Below are positions 54,648 through 64,000 of a stretch of DNA of 64,000 nt, one piece after another. A model generated the notes under the pieces. It saw only the letters and a program-made list of their open reading frames with translations. It had not been told where the DNA came from and made no database searches. Source of the DNA: Oscillospiraceae bacterium (GTDB lineage Bacteria; Bacillota; Clostridia; Oscillospirales; Ruminococcaceae); assembly GCA_017887325.1 (NCBI GenBank), contig JAGHIE010000003.1:1-64000 (forward strand). Reading direction: 5' to 3'. The translations under genes and the position numbers were made by a program. Each line of letters begins with the position of its first letter. Position 1 is the stretch's first letter.

Positions 54648-56612
54648 TTAATTTTCATAATATTCATCTATTGCTTTAATCAATAATCGTTTTACTCCAT
54701 CTATTTTAGCATTAGGAATTTGAGCACCAGCCATTGTTTGATGTCCTCCTCCTCCTAATTCTTCCATAATAACTTGAACATTCATACCACCCATAGATCT
54801 TGCATTAACATTGATAGCACTATTTTGCTCAAAAATTACGAAAGACGCATCTACATCTGTTATATTTAATAGTTCATCTGCTGCTTGAGGAGCAACAACT
54901 CTCATAGAATTGCTTACTAAATCAGTTGTAACAATAGCACATTTTTTATATATCTCTGCACTAGATACAAGTTTAGATTTATCTTTATAATCTTGCATAG
55001 GTCCTGCAAATAATTTTTTAACTGTTACAGTATCTGCACCACATTTTTTCAAAAATGCTGCAGCTTCAAAAGTTCTGACACCAGTTTTCATAACAAAATT
55101 CTTTGTATCAAGCATAATACCTGCCAATAAAGCCTCTGCATGATAAGACTCTAACTTACAATTATCTCCAATATATTGAACCAACTCTGTCACCATTTCA
55201 GAAGTTGATGATGTAAAAGGCTCATGATAAAAGATAACTGCGTTGTCTATAAAGTTAACCATTTTTCTGTGGTGGTCAATAACCACTACATTTTTACATT
55301 CTCTATAAACATCTTCACTCTCTACAAAAGATGGTGAATGAGTATCTACCACGAATAAAGCAGTATTTTTATTTATTAAATCAAGTGCATTTTGTGGACT
55401 TATAAACAAGTCACCACTTTCAAATTTTTCATAATATTCTATAAGTGTATTAGCAAGACATCTGTTTCTATCAACAACAATATTAACTCTTGCATTCAAA
55501 CACTTACAAGCTCTAGCCAAACCTATTGCAGACCCAATTGCATCTAAATCTGCAAATCTATGCCCCATAATAAGAATATTTTCACTATCTTCTATCAATT
55601 CTCTCATTGCAGAAGCCAAAATTCTACTTTTTACTTTTGTACGCTTTTCAATACCTTTTGATATACCACCATAAAACTCAAATCCATTTTGAGTTTTTAT
55701 TGCTACTTGGTCTCCACCTCTACCTAAAGACATTTCAAGTGATTGTCTTGCATATAATTCATTTTCTTCAAAAGTATCTGCTTGGAAAGACACACCAATA
55801 GATAATGTTACAGGAACTCTTTCACTAGTAATAATATTTTTTGCTTCATCTAAAATCGGAAATCTTGCATCTTTCATTTTGTCAAAGTGTTGCTTTTCAA
55901 CAACTACAAAATATTTATCTCTTTCCAATCTTTCAATCATTCCATTTGTCTTGCTAACATATTCTTCTAACAATCTATTGATATCGCTCAATATTTGAGT
56001 TCTTTCACTTTCTTTTATGTTTTTAACTATTTCATCATAACTATCTATCAATATCATGATAATAACAGGTCTTGTATCAAAATATAAATCATATTTAATT
56101 TTTAAATCTGTTACTTCTATCATATAGAACATATAAAAACCGGCTGTAGCATCTTCAGCATTTACTGTATACATTTTATAGTATTTGTCTTTATAATTAA
56201 TTATATGTCCAGGATAATCTCTCAATCTCTCTATTGCTGTTGTTGTTATAACACTTATATCCATACCATATATATCTTGGCCATCTATAACATTATCTCT
56301 AAAACAATCATTATACCAAACAATCTCATTTCTATCTGATATAACAAATACTGGCATAGGTAAATCAAATATATTATTTAGATTTCCAACATCTAAATGC
56401 TCATTTAACCCCTTTAAAAATATAGTTACATCTTTATGCAAATTAATAATTCTATATCCTGTAAAAACTAATCCAGCAACAGCAAGTGGAGCTACAATAA
56501 AAAGATAAACTCCACCTTTTGATATTGATAATAAAAGTAATAATAAACAAGATACTAATTCTATAAAAAATATAGAATTAAAATCCCAAAACTTCTTTCC
56601 TGAACCCCTCAT
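54648..56612 (-). CDS. gdpP: Cyclic-di-AMP phosphodiesterase GdpP
   Basis: This protein of about 654 residues has two N-terminal transmembrane helices (about 10-55), a PAS-like domain, a degenerate GGDEF domain (SLGRGGDQVAIKT), a DHH domain (GHRFADLDAIGSAIGL and VIDHHRKM) and DHHA1 (GGGGHQTMAGAQ). It hydrolyses the second messenger c-di-AMP, which controls potassium and wall homeostasis. I chose ATG 56612 with AAAGGTG 7 nt upstream; a TTG at 56633 has none. It overlaps neither neighbour and lies between rnj and rplI. Confidence 0.94.
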   Translation of the reverse strand: MRGSGKKFWDFNSIFFIELVSCLLLLLLSISKGGVYLFIVAPLAVAGLVFTGYRIINLHKDVTIFLKGLNEHLDVGNLNNIFDLPMPVFVISDRNEIVWYNDCFRDNVIDGQDIYGMDISVITTTAIERLRDYPGHIINYKDKYYKMYTVNAEDATAGFYMFYMIEVTDLKIKYDLYFDTRPVIIMILIDSYDEIVKNIKESERTQILSDINRLLEEYVSKTNGMIERLERDKYFVVVEKQHFDKMKDARFPILDEAKNIITSERVPVTLSIGVSFQADTFEENELYARQSLEMSLGRGGDQVAIKTQNGFEFYGGISKGIEKRTKVKSRILASAMRELIEDSENILIMGHRFADLDAIGSAIGLARACKCLNARVNIVVDRNRCLANTLIEYYEKFESGDLFISPQNALDLINKNTALFVVDTHSPSFVESEDVYRECKNVVVIDHHRKMVNFIDNAVIFYHEPFTSSTSEMVTELVQYIGDNCKLESYHAEALLAGIMLDTKNFVMKTGVRTFEAAAFLKKCGADTVTVKKLFAGPMQDYKDKSKLVSSAEIYKKCAIVTTDLVSNSMRVVAPQAADELLNITDVDASFVIFEQNSAINVNARSMGGMNVQVIMEELGGGGHQTMAGAQIPNAKIDGVKRLLIKAIDEYYEN

Positions 56613-56647
56613 TTTAATACACCTTTCTGTCAAGGTTTAAAATAGTT

Positions 56648-58483
56648 TTAAACCTCCATTATTATTGGCAATATCATTGGAGAACGCTTTGTCTTACGAT
56701 AAATATAACTTGATAAATTGTCTTTAATTTCTGATTTAATTGTTGTCCAATCTCTTATATCACTATATATACAATGATCCAATGCTTTTTTTACAACTTC
56801 TCTTGCTTGTTCTATCAATTCTTCAGATTCTCTAACATAAACAAATCCTCTTGATACTATGTCAGGTCCTGACATACAAGCGCCTGTTTCAGATTCTATT
56901 GTTGCAACAACAATAATTAAACCATCTTGCGCTAATCTTTTTCTGTCTCTTAATACAATGGCTCCAACATCGCCTACGCCTAAACCATCTACAAATACGC
57001 CTCCTGCTTCGACAGTATTTGTAACTTTTATTTCTACATTATCTATTTGTATAACTTCGCCTATTGTTCCTATATGAATTTTTGATGGCTCCATTCCCAT
57101 ATCTTCAGCAAGTTTAGCATGTGCTCTTAAATGCTTATATTCACCATGAACAGGAATAAAGTATTTAGGTTTAGTTAATGATAACATCAATTTCAATTCA
57201 TCTTGGCAAGCATGTCCAGACACATGAACTTCATACATTTTTTCATAAATAACTTCTGCACCCAATTTTAATAAATCATTTACAACTCTTGTTACATGTT
57301 TTTCATTACCAGGAATTGGTGTAGCTGAAATTATAATAACATCTTCTGATGTAATAGTAACTTTTTTATGATCAGAAGTTCCCATTCTTGATAAAGCTGC
57401 CATAGGCTCTCCTTGACTTCCTGTAGTAATAACAACCATTCTTTCATCAGGATAACGAGATATAGCATCTATATCAATTAAAATTCCTTGAGGTATTTTT
57501 AAGTAACCTAACTCAACAGCTTTATTTACAACATTAACCATACTTCTACCGGAAACAGCTACTTTTCTTCCATATTTTACTGCATTATCAACAATTTGTT
57601 GAATTCTATGAATATTAGAAGCGAATGTAGCAACAATAATTCTCTTTCCTATTGCTTGGTTAAATATTGTATTAAATGATTGCCCAACTTTACTTTCACT
57701 TACTGTAAAACCTGGTTTTTCAGCATTTGTAGAATCAGAAAGTAAACAAACTACTCCTTTATCTCCTAATTCTGCAAATCGTGATAAATCTATTATATCT
57801 CCTTCAATTGGAGAGTAATCTACTTTAAAGTCACCAGTTTGGATAATTATTCCTGCTGGAGAATGTATAGCTAAAGCAACAGCATCTGGAATAGAGTGGT
57901 TTACTCTGACAAACTCAACTGCCATACAACCAACTTTTACCATTTGTCTTGGCTTTATAACATTCAAGTTTGCTGATGCTAACAATCCATGCTCTTTTAG
58001 TTTTCCTTCTATTAAACCTAGTGATAATCTAGTACCATAAATAGGTACATTAATTTTTTTAAGTAAATATGGTATTGCACCGATGTGGTCTTCGTGACCG
58101 TGAGTTATAAATATACCTTTGATTTTATGTGCATTTTTCTCTACAAATGTAAAATCCGGAATAACTAAGTCAACACCTAACATATCAGCATCTGGAAACG
58201 CTAATCCACAGTCAACTATGAACATATCTTGACCACACTCATATAGAGTCATATTTTTACCTATTTCGTTCAATCCACCTAAAGGAATTATATTTACTGG
58301 TGTTTTCCTCACAATTTTATTTTGCTTATTATAAGTTTTATTTTTATTTACTTTATTGTTTTTTTGTTGTTTATTATTTTGTCTTGAATAGTTTTTATTT
58401 CTGTTAGAATTTTTATTATACGATTGCCTTTTAGGCGCTTTTTTAGATGACTCTAAATTATTTTTTATTTCTTTTTTTTCCAC
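56648..58483 (-). CDS. rnj: Ribonuclease J
   Basis: This 611-residue beta-CASP metallo-beta-lactamase nuclease has HGHEDH at 128-133 and the beta-CASP blocks downstream (VHGEYKHLRAHA, GFVYVRE). A 60-residue Lys/Asn/Gln-rich N-terminal extension is unusual compared with the B. subtilis RNases J. It acts as endonuclease and 5'-3' exonuclease in mRNA decay and 16S processing. The start is a GTG behind GAGAGG. Its promoter lies about 310 bp upstream, leaving a long leader. First of rnj-gdpP-rplI-dnaB. Confidence 0.94.
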   Translation of the reverse strand: MEKKEIKNNLESSKKAPKRQSYNKNSNRNKNYSRQNNKQQKNNKVNKNKTYNKQNKIVRKTPVNIIPLGGLNEIGKNMTLYECGQDMFIVDCGLAFPDADMLGVDLVIPDFTFVEKNAHKIKGIFITHGHEDHIGAIPYLLKKINVPIYGTRLSLGLIEGKLKEHGLLASANLNVIKPRQMVKVGCMAVEFVRVNHSIPDAVALAIHSPAGIIIQTGDFKVDYSPIEGDIIDLSRFAELGDKGVVCLLSDSTNAEKPGFTVSESKVGQSFNTIFNQAIGKRIIVATFASNIHRIQQIVDNAVKYGRKVAVSGRSMVNVVNKAVELGYLKIPQGILIDIDAISRYPDERMVVITTGSQGEPMAALSRMGTSDHKKVTITSEDVIIISATPIPGNEKHVTRVVNDLLKLGAEVIYEKMYEVHVSGHACQDELKLMLSLTKPKYFIPVHGEYKHLRAHAKLAEDMGMEPSKIHIGTIGEVIQIDNVEIKVTNTVEAGGVFVDGLGVGDVGAIVLRDRKRLAQDGLIIVVATIESETGACMSGPDIVSRGFVYVRESEELIEQAREVVKKALDHCIYSDIRDWTTIKSEIKDNLSSYIYRKTKRSPMILPIIMEV

Positions 58484-58801
58484 TATTTATTTACCTCTCT
58501 TTTTAACTATAATTACTCTTAATTTCAAAAATAAAATATTTTAAATATGTATAACTGATGCTATTGTGATATCTAAAAAAACTCTACACAAAATAAAACT
58601 AATGTTTTAATTAAAAATTTATATAACTATATAAAATATTATGTAAGCAGTGTAGATAAAATTACATTTATATTATAATCACAACTTTGTTTGATAATTC
58701 ACTTATATTTGGTATTATATGTAATTCCGCACAGCATATAATATCACCACAATATAAAAAATTATTATCTATTATTTTTTCCGAACAGTTACTTACTTAA
58801 T
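58484..58801 (-). other. Long leader of the rnj transcript
   Basis: A stretch of about 310 nt with no coding gene separates the promoter at 58802-58830 from the rnj GTG. It is very AT-rich. Within it CTACAC (about 58650) and GTGTAG (about 58583) could pair, followed by AGTTTTTTTAG, a weak terminator-like arrangement. RNase J mRNAs in other bacteria are known to be self-regulated, so a leader is plausible. DNA from 58831 to 58982 shows nothing I can support. Confidence 0.4.
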
Positions 58802-58830
58802 ATTTTACTTTTATTTTCATATTGTGTCAA
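58802..58830 (-). promoter_or_regulatory. Promoter of rnj-gdpP-rplI-dnaB
   Basis: The minus strand reads TTGACA (58825-58830), a 17-nt spacer and TAAAAT (58802-58807). Confidence 0.72.
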
Positions 58831-58982
58831 GCAAGCAACTGTTAACAATAATCAACTTATTATATTATTTTTATTGATTCTATATTATTTTAATTATATT
58901 GTTTAAAATAGTTATTTTATGTCAAATAATACTGGTAAAAACAACAAATATAAATTTTTATTATATTTTTTTAAAAAAAGTA

Positions 58983-59012
58983 TTGACAATACATGTAAAT
59001 ATATGATATTAT
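58983..59012 (+). promoter_or_regulatory. tRNA-Leu(TAA) promoter
   Basis: TTGACA (58983-58988), an 18-nt spacer and TATTAT (59007-59012) lie 36 bp before the tRNA. Confidence 0.78.
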
Positions 59013-59048
59013 ATATGAGCACTAAGGAGTACAACAAATTAGTGAGAC

Positions 59049-59137
59049 GCCGGAGTGGCGGAATAGGCAGACGCCCGGGACTTAAAATCCCGTGAGATTT
59101 ACTTCTCGTACCGGTTCAAGTCCGGTTTCCGGCACCA
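59049..59137 (+). tRNA. tRNA-Leu (anticodon TAA)
   Basis: This 89-nt class II tRNA has acceptor GCCGGAG/TTCCGGC, D-arm GGCGGAATAGGC, an anticodon loop CTTAAAA (anticodon TAA, reads UUA/UUG), a long variable arm, T-loop GTTCAAGTC and an encoded CCA (59135-59137). It has its own promoter and terminator. Confidence 0.96.
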
Positions 59138-59140
59138 TAT

Positions 59141-59177
59141 AAAACGACTTAAAACTTTGTTTTAAGTCGTTTTTTTA
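59141..59177 (+). terminator. tRNA-Leu(TAA) terminator
   Basis: AAAACGACTTAAAAC and GTTTTAAGTCGTTTT form a 15-bp stem with a 3-nt loop, then a TTTT run, a few bases after the tRNA. Confidence 0.92.
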
Positions 59178-59258
59178 TTTATCTCATAAATAAAAAATTT
59201 ATAGAATAATAAACCTTTTAATAACAATATAGATTAAATATTTTCACTTTATTATAAC

Positions 59259-59295
59259 AAAAAATAGGTTGCTAAAATTTAGCAACCTATTTTTT
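59259..59295 (-). terminator. Terminator after the LytTR regulator gene
   Basis: AAAAAATAGGTTGCTAA and its complement form a long stem with T-runs on both sides. It overlaps the stop codon of the regulator gene. Confidence 0.88.
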
Positions 59296-60079
59296 ATATT
59301 TGAATTATTTTTTTACTACTAGAAAAATAATATTGTTCTTTTATTTCAGCATATTTTTTTTCTGGAATAGGAAGTACTACTCGATTAGTTAAAGTCATAG
59401 AAAACCTTTGAATTCGTTCAACATAATTCCAATTTATAATATAGCTCCTATGTATTCTACAAAGACAATCTATAAATAAATCTTCTATAAATTTCATTGA
59501 ACAGTTTATAGTTATATTTTTTTCAACAGTATGTAGCAAACTAGACTTATTCACAGCTTCTATGTATATAATCTTGTTAATATTAATACTAACTTTGCTA
59601 TTATCCTTTAATACTAATATAATGTTTCTTCCATCTGTAAAAATTTTCTTACATACAAATTCACTACTATCTTCAGCAACATTCATATATTTTTTATCAA
59701 CTTTAGAAACATGAACATATGTAATCTTATACGAATTGTCAACAAATCTAAAACACATAGTAAGTTGTTTTTTTACTTTTTCTATTTCTTGGTCACTATA
59801 TTCGGCTATTACTGTATATTCTCCATACACAATAACCTTACTGTCGTCATCAAAATTTCTTACTTTGAAATTTACAAAATCCAATCTTGATTTTATAACT
59901 ATAGCTCTTTCTATATTTCCCCTTATCTGTTCTAATCCTTCAAGCATTCCATATTCATCACTTATAAATATACAATTTTCAGAAAAAATATTATAAACAA
60001 AATCGATGTTTACATTGTTATAATATCCATCCAAAACTTTTTTAGTGAACTGAATGAAATATTGTTTTTCTACAGCCAT
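59294..60079 (-). CDS. LytTR-family regulator with NTF2/SnoaL-like domain
   Basis: This 261-residue cytosolic protein has an N-terminal NTF2/SnoaL-like domain (about 5-130; YNIFSENCIFISDEYGMLEG) and a C-terminal LytTR DNA-binding domain (about 155-250; IIYIEAVNKSSLLHT, then RIHRSYIINWNYVERIQRF). There is no receiver domain, so it is not a classical response regulator; the NTF2-like domain may bind a small ligand. It lies 21 bp after the stop of the vWA surface-protein gene on the same strand, so it may regulate or be co-made with it. A terminator ends the unit. Confidence 0.85.
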   Translation of the reverse strand: MAVEKQYFIQFTKKVLDGYYNNVNIDFVYNIFSENCIFISDEYGMLEGLEQIRGNIERAIVIKSRLDFVNFKVRNFDDDSKVIVYGEYTVIAEYSDQEIEKVKKQLTMCFRFVDNSYKITYVHVSKVDKKYMNVAEDSSEFVCKKIFTDGRNIILVLKDNSKVSININKIIYIEAVNKSSLLHTVEKNITINCSMKFIEDLFIDCLCRIHRSYIINWNYVERIQRFSMTLTNRVVLPIPEKKYAEIKEQYYFSSSKKIIQI

Positions 60080-60100
60080 TTAAAACTTCACGCCTTATGT

Positions 60101-63100
60101 TTAATTTTTATTTTTCAATTCTTTTTTTCTAATAAACACTACGGCACCGGAAGATAATAATACTAAAATCATTGCCAATCCAATGCTGTTATTATCAGCA
60201 GTTGCTGGAACATTTGTATTAGATCCATTTCCATTGCTTCCACTGTTATTATTGTTATTATCAGCATTTCCATTGTTATTATTGTTATTAGCACCATTAC
60301 CGTCGCCATTGTTGTTGCCACCATTACCAGAACCATCTGTCAATTTAGGAATTTCTCTAGTTTCTTTATATCCACAAACTGTACATTCTCTTTCTTCTAG
60401 TCCTGTTTCTTCATAAGTAGCTTCTTTAACAACTTTCCAATCACCATATTTATGACCTAATGCTTCAATAACTTGTGTGTCTTTTGTTGCATCACATCTG
60501 CTACAGTGGATTGATTTGCTTCCTGCTTCTGTACATGTTGGCTCTTTATCTACTGTATAGTCTTTTTCCCAATCATGTCCTAAAGCTTCCAACACTTGTG
60601 TTTCTTCATTTCCACAAACTGCACATACATGTTTTTGTTCGCCTGCTTCTGTACATGTTGGTTGTTTTGTTACTTCCCAATCACCATATTTATGACCTAG
60701 TTTTTCAATAACTTGTGAATCTTTTGTTGCATCACATCTGCTACAGTGAATTGATTTACTACCATCTTCTGTACATGTTGGTTCTTTATCTACTGTATAG
60801 TCTTTTTCCCAATCATGTCCTAAAGGATCTACATCTTTAGTTTCTTTGTTACCACAAACTTGACAAATGCGTTCTTGACTACCTTTATCTTCACATGATG
60901 GTGAAACAACTTCTTTCCATTCACCATACTTGTGTCCTAAAGCATCAATAACAATATTTTCTTCTACTGTTTTTCCACATACTGTACAATCTTTATGACC
61001 TAATCCAGTTGTTTCACAGCTAGCAGGAAGATCAACAATCATATCACCTAAAACATGTTCTTTTAATGTAACAGTTACTTCTGTTTTATTTCCTGCTTTA
61101 TCAACTGCAACTACTTTGTTTTCACCTTTAGTAGATAAAACATAGTTATTATCTTCTGATAAAGCTACTTCTTCTCCGTTTACAGTTACTTTTTCTAAGT
61201 TAATATCGTGTATTGTAACTTTAACGTCTACACAAGTAGTTTCTCCATTTGATATACCTTCAATTGTAGGAGCTGTTTTATCTATTACTATACCATTAGA
61301 AGATATATAAGAAACATTTCCACTATTATCTTCTAATTTAGCATATACAACATAGTTTTGTTCTGCTTCTAATTTGAAATCTTTATCAAATGTTTTCCAT
61401 TCATTTGATGGAACTAATGCTAATTCATCTTTTGTCATAGATTTATCAGCAAGGTAGTATTGAATTTGTTTAACTCCACTACCGTTATCTTCAGCTGTTA
61501 TATTAACATCTTTTGTTTCTTTAAAGAATAAACCGAATGTAATATCGTTTATAAACTCTTTCCATTCATTAGTATCAACTTTAACTGTACCTGTAGGAGC
61601 TGTGATATCTTTAACTCCTTCAACTGTAACAGTTGTTGCTTGGTTTATATTTTCAATTGTATATGTTTGATCTTTTAATAAATCTACTTTAACACCATTT
61701 ACTTTAACAGCAAAATCTTCTGTTTTACTGTATCCTTCTTTTAACTCAAATTTGAATTTATAACTTCCACCTTGATCTACAGGAGATTTGTCTTCTGATG
61801 TTAATGTATAACCTTCACCTTGTTGTAAAATTACTTCATATCTAGGAGGTAAAGTGTATTGGTTTTCTATAGCAACTTCTGTAATATTGTTATTATCATT
61901 AAAGCTAATTTTACCAGTAGCACTTTCATTTCCTTGTAATACACCATCAACTGTGTATGAAGGTTTGTATCCTTGAGGAAGTTTAATTTCTCTCAATTCA
62001 AATTTTGTTGTAACAGGAACGTCTTTAATTTCTAATACATCGTCCTTGCTCATTTCAAATATGCTACCATATTTTACTTTAATATCTCCACCAGATAAAC
62101 CTGATAATACATATTCACCTTCTAATACGCTACCATCATTATTATTTAAAGCAATTTGAACTTTAAATTTTTGATTATCGTCAGATGGTTGGTCACCTGT
62201 AATAGAATTTGTAATTTTTATTGAGCCTGTAGGAGCTTTTTTAGATGTTACACCATTATTACCTAAATGAACTTCCATAACATCATTATCTATACTCATT
62301 TCAGGGAAAATGTAATAAGCGCTTGTATTTGTTTTATTTTGAGTTTTAGTAGCTGCTTTATCACTTACTCTACTAATTTTATTAACACCTGCTTTAATGT
62401 GTAGCTTTCCATCTACCATTTCAGTGTTATTTTGTAGATTTTGGTTATTTACTATTTTATGATAGTCAACAAGTTTTTCAGCAGTATTTCCTGCACTTTC
62501 TGTTGATTGATAGTATACATGTTTCCAGTAATATGCTGTTGTTCCAAAATCAACAGTTGTAGCTTCTGACACATTATATGTTACACCATCAACCTATACA
62601 CTTGTTTGTCCTGGTAATAAAGAATCTGGAGCATTTTGTGTATTTAATGCAGTACCATCTTCTGAAACAAAAACATATAATGTAGCTGATTGTGTATGGT
62701 TGTAGTAGCTATTTTCACTTGATGGTGTAAATTCTGCTACTGTTGTACCATATTGATTAGCGTCTTTACTCCAATCATTGCTGAAATATTTTGATTTACC
62801 ATTTACTGAATTTTCTTCAAAATATTTCAAATCATTTTCTGTATATTTAATGTTGCTCATTTGACCAACTGAATAGAACATTCTTGCTGGATAAGCTTCA
62901 GCAGAGGTATCTATTGTATAATTTGATTCACCGTTACCATCTGTAATAGAATTTACTTTAACTGTACGCAAAGGAATCAAACTTGCAGGGATTTTTAATG
63001 TTACCACTTGTTGATTTAAAGCAGCATCTGTTTTTACAGTCATAATTAGGTCTGCTATATTAGCTTCACCATAAATTTCATTACCACTAACTGTACCTTC

Positions 63101-64000
63101 AAATACATATGTTGTTGTATCTCCAACTGTATCTTTAGATTTTGCTTCAAATTTTTGACCTGCATACACAAATGTTGGCATACCTTTTATTTCCATATAC
63201 TTTCCTAAAGTATCTGTAAAAGTTATATAACCACTATCTCCACCTGTTCCAGGAGCACCATCTGGTGTTTCTGTTGGTGATTGTGCATTATCAGTAATTA
63301 TTTTATTGGAAATTTCTTCATATATTTTATTCCATTCATCAGCAGATGATACATTTTGAATATCAAAGAAAGCATCATTATAAGCTAATGATTCTATACC
63401 TTCTGGAAATCCAGAGAAATCAGCATATCTTGTCAATCCCCAAATTCTAAAGTAACTCATTACGCTTACTTTACCAGTTGTTTTAAATGTATTGAAATAA
63501 TTATTGAAGTCATCTGATATGTCAGATGTATCAGGTTTCAATTCATCTTTAGGGTTTAAGCACATTCTAGCTAATTTTGGAGCATCACTAGTAGCTGTAT
63601 TAACACCTATTGTATATACACTAGCATCTTCATTATAATGATTAGAAACTTGGTTTTTCATATATGCTGCTGTCATCATTGCAGCAAATGATTGAGCATG
63701 TCTTGTATCATCATGACCTACTACATCACCAAATTCATCTTTTTGAATATTATTAGAAGTATCTACTGGTGGGTTTGTAATTCTAGTATCACCATCTTTA
63801 GGTTCACCTTCAGATAATAATATTAAACTAGGTACTCTGTTTACAATCTCACCATTTACATTTTCAGTAACTTGTTGTTCATCTGTTAAAATTTTAAATC
63901 CTTGATAAATACCAGCTTGAGTATATTTATCTACACCAGAAGCCATACCTCTTATTTCAAAAGATTCTGTTACAACGATATTATCATCAACAACACCGTT
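60101..64000 (-). pseudogene. Large vWA surface protein, 5' end missing, interrupted by in-frame TAG
   Basis: One continuous frame runs from beyond the right edge to 60101, broken only by TAG at 62594-62596. Before the stop (about 468 residues seen) is a vWA domain (PSLILLSEGEP; YTIGVNTATSDAPKLARMC). After it, in the same frame, come VDGVTYNVSEATTVDFG, Cna-B/Ig-like modules (GTVKVD, DNSGNVSYI, AVDKAGNKTEVTVTL) and six CxxC repeats. An Asn/Gly linker and a sorting-signal-like tail (VPATADNN, hydrophobic helix, IRKKELKNKN) end it. The downstream part has no ribosome site, so it is not a separate gene. CAG to TAG would explain the break, as would a sequence error. Confidence 0.8.
60433..60830 (-). 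repeat. 240-bp direct repeat encoding CxxC modules
   Basis: Positions 60433-60590 and 60673-60830 are near-identical with a 240-bp period (80 residues, two alternating 40-residue modules). Each module has PTCTEAG or similar, CxxC, and LGHKYGDW or LGHDWEKD. More divergent modules continue to about 61030. The cysteine pairs suggest small metal- or disulfide-stabilised folds. Confidence 0.85.

Noticed and set aside
58484-59048. Hidden protein gene or small RNA in the largest intergenic gap
   Set aside because: No frame of useful length with a ribosome site and no recognisable RNA family; only the rnj leader and the two promoters are supportable.
60433-61030. CRISPR-like array
   Set aside because: The repeats are long, in frame and code for CxxC protein modules; there are no short repeats with unique spacers.
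60101-62572. Separate gene starting at GTG 62572
   Set aside because: It has no ribosome site and is in the same frame as the upstream part; it is the rest of one interrupted gene.
62594-62596. UAG recoding as an amino acid
   Set aside because: recJ and the receiver-like gene end in TAG at the expected length, so TAG is a stop in this genome.

Overview
The window is 64 kb of AT-rich DNA from a low-GC, spore-forming, anaerobic Firmicute, most likely a Clostridia member of Lachnospiraceae/Anaerotignum type; the genus cannot be fixed from the sequence. The evidence is the spoIIA operon, spoVT, HemZ, an oxygen-sensitive 2-oxoacid:ferredoxin oxidoreductase, type-A RNase P RNA, consensus TTGACA/TATAAT promoters and AGGAGG ribosome sites. 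TAG is an ordinary stop here (recJ and the receiver-like gene end with it).

Layout. The left edge (1-212) carries three tandem consensus promoters firing leftward out of the window, as expected upstream of an rRNA or tRNA operon. At 199-1545 a fluoride riboswitch with its terminator controls a cation/proton antiporter. At 1955-8861 lies a leftward operon recJ-relA-dtd-MBL hydrolase-hemZ. At 9045-12320 a rightward operon encodes a P-loop ATPase, a ferredoxin and the three subunits of a 2-oxoacid:ferredoxin oxidoreductase. At 12367-29180 a leftward series holds clpB (with a CIRCE element), spoIIA (sigF, spoIIAB, spoIIAA), folC, a zinc-ribbon membrane protein, valS, an aspartate aminotransferase, asnS, recD2, a small membrane protein and GTP-type pckG. 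At 29448-36320 are tsaD, a receiver-like protein, gltX, nox and a small cell-envelope group: a SPOR-domain protein, a C39 peptidase and a lipoprotein. At 36320-44681 are tRNA-Leu(TAG) and the rimP-nusA-rnpM-ylxQ-infB-rbfA-nrnA-truB-ribF operon. At 44725-48775 are spoVT, htrA, two small membrane proteins, rnpB and a flavin reductase. At 48777-58830 are tilS-hpt-ftsH, then rnj-gdpP-rplI-dnaB. At 58983-64000 are tRNA-Leu(TAA), a LytTR regulator and a large vWA surface protein that runs off the right edge.

Most of the window is core housekeeping. The parts worth a second look are the fluoride-responsive antiporter; terminator-like hairpins between promoter and gene (rimP-nusA leader, spoIIAA, the lipoprotein gene); intercistronic stem-loops in the nusA operon; a 7-1-7 palindrome at the nox promoter; and three reading-frame lesions, all in membrane or surface genes. 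These are an A8 tract that also forms a dnaX-type slippery site at the start of the C39 peptidase, a one-base frameshift in a DUF4234 gene, and an in-frame TAG in the vWA surface protein. I found no CRISPR array, prophage, insertion sequence or obvious new defence system. All functions are read from motifs and gene order; no search was run.
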